Part shown: positions 34,789 to 45,024 of the stretch, piece by piece | Position numbering within the stretch: the first letter of the stretch is position 1 | Layout: each line of letters begins with the position of its first letter | Assembly: GCF_001421765.1 (NCBI RefSeq) | Contig: NZ_LMLA01000001.1 | Coordinates: 1,039,199 to 1,103,198 of the forward strand | From: Sphingomonas sp. Leaf32 | GTDB lineage: Bacteria; Pseudomonadota; Alphaproteobacteria; Sphingomonadales; Sphingomonadaceae | Length of the DNA stretch: 64,000 nt | Direction of reading: 5' to 3' | The notes under the pieces: generated by a model | Database searches by the model: none | Seen by the model: only the letters and a program-made list of their open reading frames with translations | What the model was told of the DNA's origin: nothing | Made by a program: the position numbers and the translations under genes

Positions 34789-35762
34789 CGCGCGGGCGGC
34801 TCGAACGGACCGATCGGGCGTTCGCGCGCCGGCGGGGAAGAGGCCGCCGCCTTGCTCTCGCTTAGCGCCTCCCTGGCCAGCTGGCCGATGCCGCCCAGCG
34901 TCCCGATCAGCTGCGTCGCCTCGACCGGGAACAGGATCGTCTTGGCATTGGGGCTGGTGGCAAACTTGCCGACCGCCTCGACATATTTCTGCGCGATGAA
35001 ATAGTTGATCGCCTGCGTGCCCCCGGCCTCGATCGCGTCGCTGACCACCTGTGTTGCCTTGGCTTCCGCTTCCGCCGCGCGTTCGCGTGCCTCGGAGTCG
35101 CGGAAAGCGGACTCGCGCCGGCCTTCGGCTTCGAGGATGCGGGCCTGTTTCTGCCCTTCGGCCCGCAGGATTTCGGAGGCGCGGGTGCCTTCCGCCTCCA
35201 GGATGTTGGCCCGCTTCTCGCGCTCCGCCTTCATCTGCCGGCCCATGGCGTTGACGATGTCGGCGGGCGGGCGGATGTCCTTGATCTCGACGCGGGTGAT
35301 CTTCACCCCCCACGGGTTCGTCGCATGATCGACCACGCCCAGCAGGCGCGCATTGATCTCGTCGCGCTTCGACAGCGTTTCGTCGAGGTCCATCGACCCC
35401 ATCACAGTGCGCAGGTTCGTCGTCGTGATCTGTTGCAGCGCCACGTACAGGTCGGACACCTCATAGGCCGCCTTGGCCGGGTCCAGCACCTGAAAGAACA
35501 CGACGCCATCGGTCGATACCATCGCATTGTCGCGGGTGATGATCTCCTGCCCCGGAATGTCGATCACCTGTTCCATCATGTTCACCTTCCGGCCGACGCG
35601 ATAGAAGAACGCCGGGTAGAAATTGAACCCCGGCTTGGCGACGGCGGTGAAGCGACCGAAATGCTCGATGGTATATTGGTGCCCCTGCGTCACGATCTTC
35701 ACGCTGGCGAACAGGTATAGCACGACCATCAATACGATCGCTGCGATCAGGCCCAGGAGCAT
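34785..35762 (-). CDS. qmcA: Stomatin/prohibitin-like SPFH protein (QmcA family)
   Basis: A 325-residue SPFH-domain protein with one N-terminal membrane anchor (LLGLIAAIVLMVVLYLFAS). The SPFH/Band-7 domain spans about residues 25-185 (EHFGRFTAVAKPGFNF; QVIDIPGQEIITRDNAMVS; NPWGVKITRVEIKDI). A long Ala/Glu/Arg coiled coil follows (REKRANILEAEGTRASEILRA). The protein should form large cages or rings in the inner membrane that organise microdomains or regulate proteases. It is translationally coupled to nfeD. Confidence 0.93.
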   Translation of the reverse strand: MLLGLIAAIVLMVVLYLFASVKIVTQGHQYTIEHFGRFTAVAKPGFNFYPAFFYRVGRKVNMMEQVIDIPGQEIITRDNAMVSTDGVVFFQVLDPAKAAYEVSDLYVALQQITTTNLRTVMGSMDLDETLSKRDEINARLLGVVDHATNPWGVKITRVEIKDIRPPADIVNAMGRQMKAEREKRANILEAEGTRASEILRAEGQKQARILEAEGRRESAFRDSEARERAAEAEAKATQVVSDAIEAGGTQAINYFIAQKYVEAVGKFATSPNAKTILFPVEATQLIGTLGGIGQLAREALSESKAAASSPPARERPIGPFEPPAR

Positions 35763-35814
35763 CGGTCTTCACCCTGCTTGTGTTTCGTCCTACGCTGTCT
35801 AGCATGGCGCGACC

Positions 35815-36615
35815 ATGGAACCAGCGATAACCCTAGCGCCGCGTAGCGTTTTGTTCGTGCCTGCGGTCCGGCCCAGCATGATCGCAAAGGCGGCGGGGTT
35901 GTCCGCCGACCTGATCGTCCTCGATCTGGAGGATTCGGTGCGGGACGGGGACAAGGCGGCGGCGCGAGAGGCGCTGCCGGTGTCGCTCGAACTGCTCCAT
36001 GGGCGAAGCGCCGCCGTGCGGATCAACGCGCCCGATACGGCCGGTTTTGCCGACGATCTGGCCGCGATCGGCTCGGTCGGAGTGGCGCTTACCGTCGTGC
36101 CGAAAGTTGAGTCGCCCGACGACCTGACCCCGCTTGATGGCCGTCCGGTATTGGCGATGATCGAGACGCCGAAGGGTGTGCTGGCGGCGGCGCGGATTGC
36201 AGCGACGCCCGGAGTCGTCGGACTGATGGTCGGCACGAACGATCTGGCCGCGTCGTTGCGCTTGCCGCCCGGTGCCGGCCGCACGCCGCTGTCCCATGCG
36301 TTGCAGGCGATCGTCCTGGCTGCTCGCGCCGCTGACGGCTGGGCGATCGACGGCGTGTTCAATGCCTTGAACGACGCCGATGGACTGGCCCGCGAATGCG
36401 CGGAAGGACGCGCAACCGGGTTCGATGGCAAGTCGCTGATCCACCCCGACCAGATCGCCATCGCCAACACCGCCTTTTCGCCCAGCACGGCCGAACTGGA
36501 CGAGGCGAATGCGATCGTCGCTGCCGCACGGGGCGGGGCCGAACGCTTTCAGGATCGTATGATCGAGGACATGCACGTCGAAATGGCACGCCGGCTGCTG
36601 CAACGCGCGCGTTGA
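35815..36615 (+). CDS. HpcH/HpaI aldolase / CitE-like CoA ester lyase
   Basis: A 266-residue CitE-like protein of the HpcH/HpaI TIM-barrel family. It starts APRSVLFVPAVRP, contains the metal-binding DLEDSVRDGDKA (Glu/Asp), RINAPDTAGF, and MIETPKGVLAAARIAA with the second metal-binding Glu, and ends with GKSLIHPDQIAIAN. Relatives cleave citramalyl-CoA, malyl-CoA or beta-methylmalyl-CoA; a standalone copy like this cannot be assigned to one substrate. It is divergent from the qmcA-nfeD pair. Confidence 0.9.
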   Translation: MEPAITLAPRSVLFVPAVRPSMIAKAAGLSADLIVLDLEDSVRDGDKAAAREALPVSLELLHGRSAAVRINAPDTAGFADDLAAIGSVGVALTVVPKVESPDDLTPLDGRPVLAMIETPKGVLAAARIAATPGVVGLMVGTNDLAASLRLPPGAGRTPLSHALQAIVLAARAADGWAIDGVFNALNDADGLARECAEGRATGFDGKSLIHPDQIAIANTAFSPSTAELDEANAIVAAARGGAERFQDRMIEDMHVEMARRLLQRAR

Positions 36616-36652
36616 CGCTTGCCCGTAACGGTTCGGGTCGATAGTGGGGCGC

Positions 36653-38104
36653 ATGACGCTCCGCCCGATCCTCGGACTCGCCGCCCTGCTGTGCAGCACG
36701 ACGTCGGTCCTTGCCCAGTCGATCACGCCGCAGATGCTGCGCGACCATGTCGCCGTCCTTGCCGGCGATGCCTATGAGGGCCGCGAACCCGGAACGCCGG
36801 GCGGCGATCGTGCCGAAGCCTATGTGCTGCAGGCGTTCGCCGCTGCCGGACTGAAGCCCGGCGCACCCGATGGTCGCTGGCGGCAGGAAGTCGCGATGGC
36901 CGAGCATCAGGCCGGGGCGCTCAGCGCCGTCGTGCGGCAGGGATCGCGCGGCACGACGCTGACCACCGAACAGATTGCCGGCCTTGGCCTGTCGCCGACC
37001 ACCGTGATCCGGCGCGCGCCGCTGGTCTTTGTCGGCCGCGGCGCGCCCGACCAGATGAAGGGCGCGAAGCTGGCCGGGGCGGTTGCGGTCGTCATGGGCG
37101 GGACCGCGCCGGATGCCCCGCAAGTGCCCACCGCCGATCGGAATGCGGCGCTGCTGGCGGCCGGAGCGGTCGGCGTTCTCCTCATCGCGCCGCCGAAGGC
37201 ACCATGGACCGACGTCGCGCATAGTTTTTCGACCGCGACCATCGCCGGTACGCCGCACCGCCCTGATTTCAGCGGTGTCGTACCGGCCAGCCTTTCCGAC
37301 ACCCTGTTCGGCCGTTCCGCTGCCGATCTGCGCAAGGCCGCGATCGCGCCGGACTTCCGCCCGTTTCGCGGGAAGGCGACGATTGATATAGCTGCAACCG
37401 GCACCGTGCGTCGCTACACGACCGCGAATATCGTCGGCATGATCCCGGGCACCGTCATGCCCAACGAAGCCGTCCTGCTGTCGGCGCATTGGGATCACAT
37501 CGGCATCTGCCGTCCCGAAGGCGTCGCCGACCGAATCTGCAATGGCGCTGCCGACAATGCCAGCGGCACCGCGATCCTGATCGAAGTGGCAAGGGTCCTC
37601 GCCAAAGGACCGCGCCCGGCTCGCAGCATTTATTTTGTCGCGACCACCGCGGAGGAAAAGGGCCTGATCGGCGCCGACGCCTATGCCGCCGCCATTGCCG
37701 ACACCCCGCTGAAGGTCGTCGCGAACCTGAATATCGATACCGCCGCGATCGTGCCGACCAGTATGCCGGTGGCAATGGTCGGGCGCGGCAATTATCCGAA
37801 GATCGATGCGATCGTCGATGCCACCGCCCGGTCGATCGGCCGCAAGGTCGATACCGACACCGAAGCGAACATCATGGTGCAGCGGCAGGACGGCTGGGCG
37901 TTCGGCAAGCGCGGCATTCCCGCCGTCATGGCAACCGGCTCGGTCAGCGACATGAAGCGGTTGTTCGCCTATCTCGACGGCCCGTACCACAAACCGAACG
38001 ACGACCTCGCGCACATCGACCTGTCGGGTGCCGCCGAGGATGCCGACCTGCACGTGGCGCTTGCCCGTGCCCTTGCCGATCCCGCCCGCTACCCCGCCAA
38101 CTGA
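36653..38104 (+). CDS. M28 family metallopeptidase (aminopeptidase-like)
   Basis: A 483-residue exported zinc peptidase of family M28. The signal peptide ends near AQS (residue 21). A PA-domain-like region is inserted at about residues 100-220. The zinc ligands are HWDHIG (His and Asp nearby), ADNASG (Asp), TTAEEKGLIG (catalytic and binding Glu) and NLNIDTA, with a last His in YHKPNDD. It should trim amino acids from peptides in the periplasm. The ATG at 36653 gives a proper signal peptide; a GTG three codons earlier is possible. guaB starts 18 bp after it. Confidence 0.9.
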   Translation: MTLRPILGLAALLCSTTSVLAQSITPQMLRDHVAVLAGDAYEGREPGTPGGDRAEAYVLQAFAAAGLKPGAPDGRWRQEVAMAEHQAGALSAVVRQGSRGTTLTTEQIAGLGLSPTTVIRRAPLVFVGRGAPDQMKGAKLAGAVAVVMGGTAPDAPQVPTADRNAALLAAGAVGVLLIAPPKAPWTDVAHSFSTATIAGTPHRPDFSGVVPASLSDTLFGRSAADLRKAAIAPDFRPFRGKATIDIAATGTVRRYTTANIVGMIPGTVMPNEAVLLSAHWDHIGICRPEGVADRICNGAADNASGTAILIEVARVLAKGPRPARSIYFVATTAEEKGLIGADAYAAAIADTPLKVVANLNIDTAAIVPTSMPVAMVGRGNYPKIDAIVDATARSIGRKVDTDTEANIMVQRQDGWAFGKRGIPAVMATGSVSDMKRLFAYLDGPYHKPNDDLAHIDLSGAAEDADLHVALARALADPARYPAN

Positions 38105-39580
<1,476 letters not shown>

Positions 39581-39604
39581 TCGTCCCCGCGCCGACAGAC
39601 TGTG

Positions 39605-39642
39605 AAACTGCGCTCTCGGCCAATGCCGGCGGGCGCAGTTTT
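39605..39642 (+). terminator. Rho-independent terminator of guaB
   Basis: The stem AACTGCGC/GCGCAGTT with an inner CGGC/GCCG hairpin is followed by TTTTG, 25 bp after the guaB stop. Confidence 0.8.
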
Positions 39643-39660
39643 GCATATGAGATACGTCGA

Positions 39661-39699
39661 GATACGGATCGATCCGCGTATCCTGCTGGATTGATCCAG
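39661..39699 (+). repeat. Two adjacent small hairpins in the rsmB-like leader
   Basis: GATACG/CGTATC around a GGATCGATCC core (39661-39682) is followed by CTGGAT-TG-ATCCAG (39686-39699). Both lie between the guaB terminator and the methyltransferase gene. The 163-bp gap holds nothing else recognisable. Confidence 0.4.
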
Positions 39700-39743
39700 G
39701 TTATTTTGGTAGCCGTTGGTATGGAATTTCAGGACCTTCTCGC

Positions 39744-40925
39744 ATGAACCCCGCTGCGCGTACGCAGGCGGCGATCGATCTCGTCGATGCGATCATCGAC
39801 GCGGCACGCGGCGGCGGGGCGGCGGCAGATCAGATCACCAAGCGGTTCTTCGCTGCACGGCGCTATGCCGGATCGAAGGACCGTCGCGCGATCCGGACGC
39901 TCGCTTATGATGCCGTCCGTCGCTTCGGGGCGGTTCCTGTGACCGCGCGCGCCGCCATCGTCGCCATGGCCGACAGCGACGCCGATCTGGCGGCGACGTT
40001 CGACGGATCATCCTATGGCCCGTCGCTGATCGCCGTCGACGAAGCACGCGCCGAACCGGGTTACGCTCCGGCATGGCTGGTCGACGCCTTCCGGGCATCG
40101 GGGCTGGACGACAGTGATCTTGCCGCCTTGCTGGAGCGTGCGCCGCTCGACATCCGCGTGAATCGCCTGCGCGCGGATCGGGATGCGGTCCTGTCCGAAT
40201 TGGGCGGTGATCCGGCGGCGGATTTGTCCGACGCGATCCGGCTGCCGGCCGATACCCCGCTCGACCAAGGCGAGGCGCTGCACGACGGCCGGGCGGAAGT
40301 GCAGGATTACGGCAGCCAGATCGTCTCGCTGGCGGTCGGCGCGATGCCGGACGGCTTCGCCATCGACCTGTGCGCCGGCGGCGGCGGCAAGACACTGGCC
40401 ATCGCCGCGCAGATGGCGGGGCGGGGACGTATCCTCGCCACCGATACCGACCGCGCACGCCTGTCGCGCCTTGCCCCGCGGGCGGCGCGTGCCGGCGTCA
40501 CCATCGCCGAACCGCGACTGCTCGATCCGGGCAAGGAGGCGGTGATGCTGTCCGACGTCGCCGGACAGGCGGATTGGGTGATGGTCGATGCGCCCTGCTC
40601 GGGCACCGGCACTTGGCGGCGCAATCCGGAGGCACGCTGGCGGCTGACTCCCGACCGGCTCGACCGGGTGGTCGCGACGCAGGCGCGGCTGCTCGACGTC
40701 GCCGCCGGGCTGACCGCACCCACCGGTACGATCACCTATGTCGTCTGCTCGCTGCTGGATGCCGAGGGTGCGGGGCAGGTCGATGCGTTTCTGTCGCGCC
40801 ACCCCGATTGGCACGCGCTGCCGCTTGCATTGCCGCGCGGCCGCGTCCACGGTCGGGGAATGCGCCTGACCCCGGCATCCGATTCAACCGACGGCTTCTT
40901 CGTCGCACGGCTCGGCCGGGCCTGA
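39744..40925 (+). CDS. RsmB/NOP family rRNA cytosine-C5 methyltransferase
   Basis: A 393-residue RsmB/NOP methyltransferase (m5C in 16S rRNA is the usual product). The SAM-binding motif is AIDLCAGGGGKTLAIA. The motif-IV Cys is in VDAPCSGTGTWRRNPE and the motif-VI Cys in ITYVVCSLLDAEG; both cysteines of the two-Cys mechanism are present. The N-terminal NusB-like part (residues 1-90) is shorter than in E. coli RsmB and seems degenerate. The start is an ATG with AGGA upstream. The specific target cytosine cannot be named. Confidence 0.92.
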   Translation: MNPAARTQAAIDLVDAIIDAARGGGAAADQITKRFFAARRYAGSKDRRAIRTLAYDAVRRFGAVPVTARAAIVAMADSDADLAATFDGSSYGPSLIAVDEARAEPGYAPAWLVDAFRASGLDDSDLAALLERAPLDIRVNRLRADRDAVLSELGGDPAADLSDAIRLPADTPLDQGEALHDGRAEVQDYGSQIVSLAVGAMPDGFAIDLCAGGGGKTLAIAAQMAGRGRILATDTDRARLSRLAPRAARAGVTIAEPRLLDPGKEAVMLSDVAGQADWVMVDAPCSGTGTWRRNPEARWRLTPDRLDRVVATQARLLDVAAGLTAPTGTITYVVCSLLDAEGAGQVDAFLSRHPDWHALPLALPRGRVHGRGMRLTPASDSTDGFFVARLGRA

Positions 40926-40954
40926 GGGTGCCAGTCCCCCGGTCGGAGATGTTG

Positions 40955-41476
40955 ATGCGGTTCACCTCGGTTTCGGTCGCCGGCGCGCTCGTGCTGGTAT
41001 GCGCATCGGCGTCGCTCAGCGGTCAACGTCCCGACAATCAGGTCGATCCGCAATCGATGGCGCTGCTGCAACAAGGGCGCGCGGCACAGGCGGCGGGCGA
41101 TACCAGCGGCGCTACCGGCCTGATCGAAAGCGCGCTGGTGATCGATCCGCGCAATCGCGCCGCCTACATCACGCTCGCCGACATCGCGCGGGTGCAGGGG
41201 CTGCCGGGCAAGTCGATCCGCCTCTACCGCGAGGCGCTGAGCCTCGAGCCGAACGACGTCGCCGCGCTGAAGGGTGAGGGCGAGGCGTTGGTGCAGAAGG
41301 GCGCCGTGACCAAGGCGCGCGACACGCTGGCCAAGCTGAAGACCGTCTGCGGCGCAACCTGTCCCGCCGCGAACGAACTCGCCGCCGTCATCGCCCAGGG
41401 ACCGCCGGTTACGGCGACCGCGCAGCAGACCCCGGCGGCTGTTCCGGGTGCCCCGGTGCCTGCGACGCCGCAATAA
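40955..41476 (+). CDS. TPR-repeat secreted protein
   Basis: A 173-residue exported protein. The signal peptide covers residues 1-22 or so (ALVLVCASASLSGQ). Two or three TPR units follow (GRAAQAAGDTSGATGLIESAL; AAYITLADIARVQGLPGKSI; VAALKGEGEALVQKGAVTKA), then a Pro/Ala/Thr-rich tail. It probably binds a partner protein in the periplasm. Two in-frame ATGs lie six bases apart; the second is taken because GGAG sits six bases before it. It is ended by a stem-GAAG-stem hairpin at 41488-41507. Confidence 0.78.
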   Translation: MRFTSVSVAGALVLVCASASLSGQRPDNQVDPQSMALLQQGRAAQAAGDTSGATGLIESALVIDPRNRAAYITLADIARVQGLPGKSIRLYREALSLEPNDVAALKGEGEALVQKGAVTKARDTLAKLKTVCGATCPAANELAAVIAQGPPVTATAQQTPAAVPGAPVPATPQ

Positions 41477-41487
41477 GCCCTGTTGTC

Positions 41488-41507
41488 ACCCCAGCGAAGG
41501 CTGGGGT
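41488..41507 (+). repeat. REP-like hairpin acting as terminator of the TPR gene
   Basis: ACCCCAGC-GAAG-GCTGGGGT is a perfect 8-bp stem with a GAAG loop followed by TT, 11 bp after the stop. It has the same design as the REP units at 32372 and 48910. Confidence 0.65.
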
Positions 41508-41546
41508 TTCGCGGTTGTGGGGCGCTTCGCCGACCCGGCGCGTAGC

Positions 41547-41733
41547 AAGAAAGAATGTTTCACGCGAAGGCGCGGAGACGCGGAGGGGTTGCGTTTGCTG
41601 CGACCGTTTCCCGCGCCAGCGGCTTCATCATCCGCTACCACCAACGGCAAGGTCTCCCGTTCGCGCGCCGATTGTCGCGGACGAAACACCTCCGCGTCTC
41701 CGCGCCTCCGCGTGAACCCCAGACTTCTTTCTT
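41547..41733. repeat. 187-bp inverted-repeat (MITE-like) element
   Basis: The outer ends AAGAAAGAA (41547-41555) and TTCTTTCTT (41725-41733) are perfect inverted copies. Inner 28-bp arms, 41559-41586 and 41689-41716, match at 27 of 28 positions (TTCACGCG, GCGGAG repeats). About 100 bp of unique sequence lies between. No transposase is encoded. One end overlaps the rsmA stop codon. This is the main content of the 255-bp gap between the TPR gene and rsmA. Confidence 0.7.
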
Positions 41734-42568
41734 ACGAGCCGGATAAGACCCGCGCCAACGTCACGAACTCGACCACCGAAACCGTTTCCGCCCGCCGCGT
41801 AATATCGATCCCCACCGTTTCCGCCGCCTCGGTCGCGCCCGGCACCGCCTTCAGGCTCTGCCGCAGCATCTTGCGCCGCTGCCCGAACGCCGCCGCCGTC
41901 AGTCGTTCCAGCACCCTCAATGACACGCCCTCCGGCGCATCGGTCGGCACGACATGGACCACGGCCGACATGACCTTGGGCGGCGGCGTGAAGGCGCTGC
42001 GATGGACCGGCATCGCGATCCGCGCCGTGCTGCGCCACTGGGCCAGCACGGCCAACCGGCCATAGGCGTCGTTGTTCGCGCTCGCCACGATCCGGTCGGC
42101 GACCTCGCGCTGGAACATCAGCGTCAGGCTCTGCCACCAGGGCCGCCAGTCGCTCGACAGCCAACCCACGAACAGCGCGGTGCCGACATTATAGGGCAGG
42201 TTCGACGCGATATGCGGCCGCCCCTCGAACAGTGACGGGGCATCGACTTCCAGCGCGTCGCCTTCGATCACACGCAACCGGCCGGGAAAGGCTGCGCCCA
42301 ACTCCTCCAGCGCGGGAATACAACGACGGTCGCGCTCGATCGCGGTGACCCTGGCCCCGGCCAGTAGCAGCGCACGGGTAAGTCCCCCTGGACCGGGGCC
42401 GACCTCCAGCACTTCCTGATCGTGCAGGTCGCCCGGCACGCGCGCGATCCGGTCGAGCAGTTGCTGGTCGAACAGGAAATTCTGCCCCAGCGCCTTGTTC
42501 GCCGACAGGCCATGACGCTGGATAACGTCGCGCAGCGGCGGCAGCGTGGTAAGCGGTGCGACGGTCAC
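41732..42568 (-). CDS. rsmA: 16S rRNA (adenine1518-N6/adenine1519-N6)-dimethyltransferase
   Basis: A 278-residue RsmA/KsgA, which dimethylates two adenines in helix 45 of 16S rRNA during 30S assembly. The hallmark [13 protein letters not shown], the SAM-binding [20 protein letters not shown], and the catalytic NLPYN ([11 protein letters not shown]) are all present. The start is a GTG overlapping the pdxA TGA (GTGA). It is the last gene of the lptD-surA-pdxA-rsmA operon, as in E. coli. Its stop is overlapped by the 187-bp inverted-repeat element. Confidence 0.96.
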   Translation of the reverse strand: MTVAPLTTLPPLRDVIQRHGLSANKALGQNFLFDQQLLDRIARVPGDLHDQEVLEVGPGPGGLTRALLLAGARVTAIERDRRCIPALEELGAAFPGRLRVIEGDALEVDAPSLFEGRPHIASNLPYNVGTALFVGWLSSDWRPWWQSLTLMFQREVADRIVASANNDAYGRLAVLAQWRSTARIAMPVHRSAFTPPPKVMSAVVHVVPTDAPEGVSLRVLERLTAAAFGQRRKMLRQSLKAVPGATEAAETVGIDITRRAETVSVVEFVTLARVLSGS

Positions 42569-43563
42569 AGGGCGGCGGCGCGCCGGGCGGCGGCTTCGCC
42601 CGCCATGCGGATCGCGGCGATCATCGCACCCGGTTCGGCCCGGTCCTGGCCGGCGATGTCGAACGCCGTGCCATGGTCGGGTGACGTGCGTACGATCGGC
42701 AGGCCCAGCGTGATGTTCACGCCATCGTCGAAATGCAGCGTCTTGATCGGGATCAGCGCCTGATCGTGATAGGCGCACAGGGCCGCATCGTATCTGGCCC
42801 GCGCGCGCGGATGGAACATCGTGTCTGCGGCCAGCGGCCCGACGATGTCGATCCCCTCGGCCTGCAGCCGGGCGACGGCGGGCTGCATCACCTCGATCTC
42901 CTCACGACCGATCGCGCCCCCCTCGCCGGCATGGGGATTCAACCCCGCCAGTGCCAGCCGGGGGTTCTCGATCCCGAAATCGCGCACCAGCCCGCGTGCC
43001 GTCGCCCGTGCCCGCGCGACGATCAGCTCGACCGTCAGCGCCGTCGGCACGGCGGCCAGCGGTTCGTGGATCGTGATCGGCACCACCCGCAGCGTCGGAC
43101 CGGCCAGCATCATCACCGCATTCTCGCGCGCCACGCCGCAACGTTCGGCGACGAATTCGGTCTGCCCGGGATAGTTGAAGCCGATCCGGTACAGTTCGGC
43201 CTTGGAAATGGGCGCGGTCACCAGCCCTGACGCGGCGTCCGATCGCGCCAGTCCCGCCGCCATTTCGAGCGACTGGAGCGCACACCGCGCACCCTCGACG
43301 TCTGGTCGACCAGGTACGATGAAGCCGCCATCGACTACCGACACGACGGGCAGCGCGCGACGGAATACTGCCGGCGCGTCGAGTGGATCGTCGATCCGCT
43401 CGACCGGTCCCGCCCAGACCTGGGAGATCGCGCGAACGTCACCGACCGCGAAGAAGCAGGGCAACGCCTCGCTGTCGCGGCGCGCCCATGCCTTGGCGAT
43501 CACCTCCGGACCGATGCCGGCCGGGTCGCCCATCGAAATGGCGAGCGGAGCGACCATCGGCAT
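42565..43563 (-). CDS. pdxA: 4-hydroxythreonine-4-phosphate dehydrogenase
   Basis: A 332-residue PdxA in the DXP-dependent pyridoxal 5'-phosphate pathway. It begins [17 protein letters not shown] (family signature), and has [30 protein letters not shown] and [12 protein letters not shown]. The His residues of the last two blocks are metal ligands. It oxidises 4-phosphohydroxy-L-threonine. It lies 13 bp after the surA-like gene and overlaps rsmA by GTGA. Confidence 0.96.
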   Translation of the reverse strand: MPMVAPLAISMGDPAGIGPEVIAKAWARRDSEALPCFFAVGDVRAISQVWAGPVERIDDPLDAPAVFRRALPVVSVVDGGFIVPGRPDVEGARCALQSLEMAAGLARSDAASGLVTAPISKAELYRIGFNYPGQTEFVAERCGVARENAVMMLAGPTLRVVPITIHEPLAAVPTALTVELIVARARATARGLVRDFGIENPRLALAGLNPHAGEGGAIGREEIEVMQPAVARLQAEGIDIVGPLAADTMFHPRARARYDAALCAYHDQALIPIKTLHFDDGVNITLGLPIVRTSPDHGTAFDIAGQDRAEPGAMIAAIRMAGEAAARRAAAL

Positions 43564-43576
43564 CCGGCCCGTTCCC

Positions 43577-44956
43577 TCAGCGATACTCGATCACCGCATC
43601 GCGCCGCAGATCGCGCATCATGCGCTGGGCGCGCAGGTTGACGCGCTCCTGCTCCAGCCCCTGCTGGATCTGCGCCGCAGAAGGAATGCCGGCGGTGCGC
43701 GGGTCTTCGCGACCGCACAGGATCAGCACGCGCACGCCGTCCTTGGGCGAACCGAACGGCGGGGTCGCCTGTCCGACGTTCAGCTTCAGGATGATGTCCT
43801 GCAATGCCGGCGGCAGGCTACGCAGCACGACCGCATCGTTGTCGACCACTTCGGCCTTCTGTGCCTGCGCGATCTTGGTCGCGTCGCCGCAGCCCCGGAT
43901 CGCCTGCGTCGCTGTGGTGAAGGCGGCGACCTTCGCGCTCGCCTGCGCCTCGGTCGTGCCGGCGGGGAAGGGCAGGAACAGCTGGCGCAGCGCCAGCTTC
44001 GCGTCGCGCGGATCGGCCATCAGCACCTGCCGCTTGTCGGCAAGGTACAGGATCGAATAGCCGCCGGGCACCTCGATCGGACCGGCGATCTGGCCGACCT
44101 GCATCTGCGTGGCGGCGCGCTGCAACTGGTCGGGCAGCATGTTGAGGCGTACGAAGCCCAGGTCGCCGCCGACCGCGCGGGTCGACGCTTCGGAGAAGTT
44201 GCGCGCGAAATATTCGAACGGTGCGCCTTGGCGGATCTGCTCGATCATCTTCTGCATCGCGCCCTGCACCTCGGCGGCGCGATCGGGCGTTGCCGCCATG
44301 TAGATTTCACGAAGACTATACTCTTCGGTACCCTTCGATTCTTCCATGCGTTTGATGACGGCGGCGACTTCCTCCTCGCCGACGTTCACGAACGGCTCGA
44401 CCTGCCGCCGCAGCAGCCGGCTCCACGCCAGCTCGCCTTCGATCTGGCGACGCAGCGAGCGGTCCGACGATCCGACCGTGCGCAGATAGGTCCGCAGGCC
44501 CTCCGGCGTCTGATTGAAGCGCTGCTTGGCCAGGCGCGTGAAGCTCTGCTCCAGCTCCGCCGGCGTGACGGTGATGTCCTTGGCCTTGGCCTGCTGGATC
44601 TGCAGCGTTTCGTCGATCAGCTGGCGCACGACCTGCGCGCGCAGCACTTCGCGATCCTCGGCGCTCAGCTTGTAATCGTTGAGCGCGACGATCAGCGCCA
44701 TCCGCTGGTCGACGTCGGTGCCGGTCAGCACGGTGTCGTTCACGATCGCGGTCGGCTTGCGGATATTGGGGTCCAGCTTGCCGAAGATCGTCGGGTTGCC
44801 AGGCAGGTTCAGGTTCGCGCCGGGCACGTCCTGACCATCGCTGACCGTCTGGGCGGCCAGCGTTGCGGCGGCGGCGATCGCGACGAAACCGGCGATCGAA
44901 CGGCCGATACGGCCGGCATTCACGATGTTCTTGGTCACTTGGTCGTCATATCCCAT
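43577..44956 (-). CDS. surA: Periplasmic peptidylprolyl isomerase/chaperone (SurA-like)
   Basis: A 459-residue SurA-like protein that escorts outer-membrane proteins to the BAM complex. A signal segment (IAGFVAIAAAATLAAQT) precedes the N-terminal chaperone region (TAIVNDTVLTGTDVDQRMALIVALN). At least one parvulin-like domain is clear (FARNFSEASTRAVGGDLGFVRLNMLPDQL). The C-terminal part is also parvulin-like but less typical. The order lptD-surA-pdxA-rsmA matches E. coli, which supports the call. The start is uncertain: the ATG at 44956 is used, though an in-frame GTG seven codons downstream (VTKNIVNAG) has better spacing from GGGA. Confidence 0.9.
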   Translation of the reverse strand: MGYDDQVTKNIVNAGRIGRSIAGFVAIAAAATLAAQTVSDGQDVPGANLNLPGNPTIFGKLDPNIRKPTAIVNDTVLTGTDVDQRMALIVALNDYKLSAEDREVLRAQVVRQLIDETLQIQQAKAKDITVTPAELEQSFTRLAKQRFNQTPEGLRTYLRTVGSSDRSLRRQIEGELAWSRLLRRQVEPFVNVGEEEVAAVIKRMEESKGTEEYSLREIYMAATPDRAAEVQGAMQKMIEQIRQGAPFEYFARNFSEASTRAVGGDLGFVRLNMLPDQLQRAATQMQVGQIAGPIEVPGGYSILYLADKRQVLMADPRDAKLALRQLFLPFPAGTTEAQASAKVAAFTTATQAIRGCGDATKIAQAQKAEVVDNDAVVLRSLPPALQDIILKLNVGQATPPFGSPKDGVRVLILCGREDPRTAGIPSAAQIQQGLEQERVNLRAQRMMRDLRRDAVIEYR

Positions 44957-45024
44957 GCGCGGATGGTCAGGGCGGTGCCGCATCATTCGGGCAAATTCAT
45001 GACCCGCCGCGCCTGAACAGAGCC

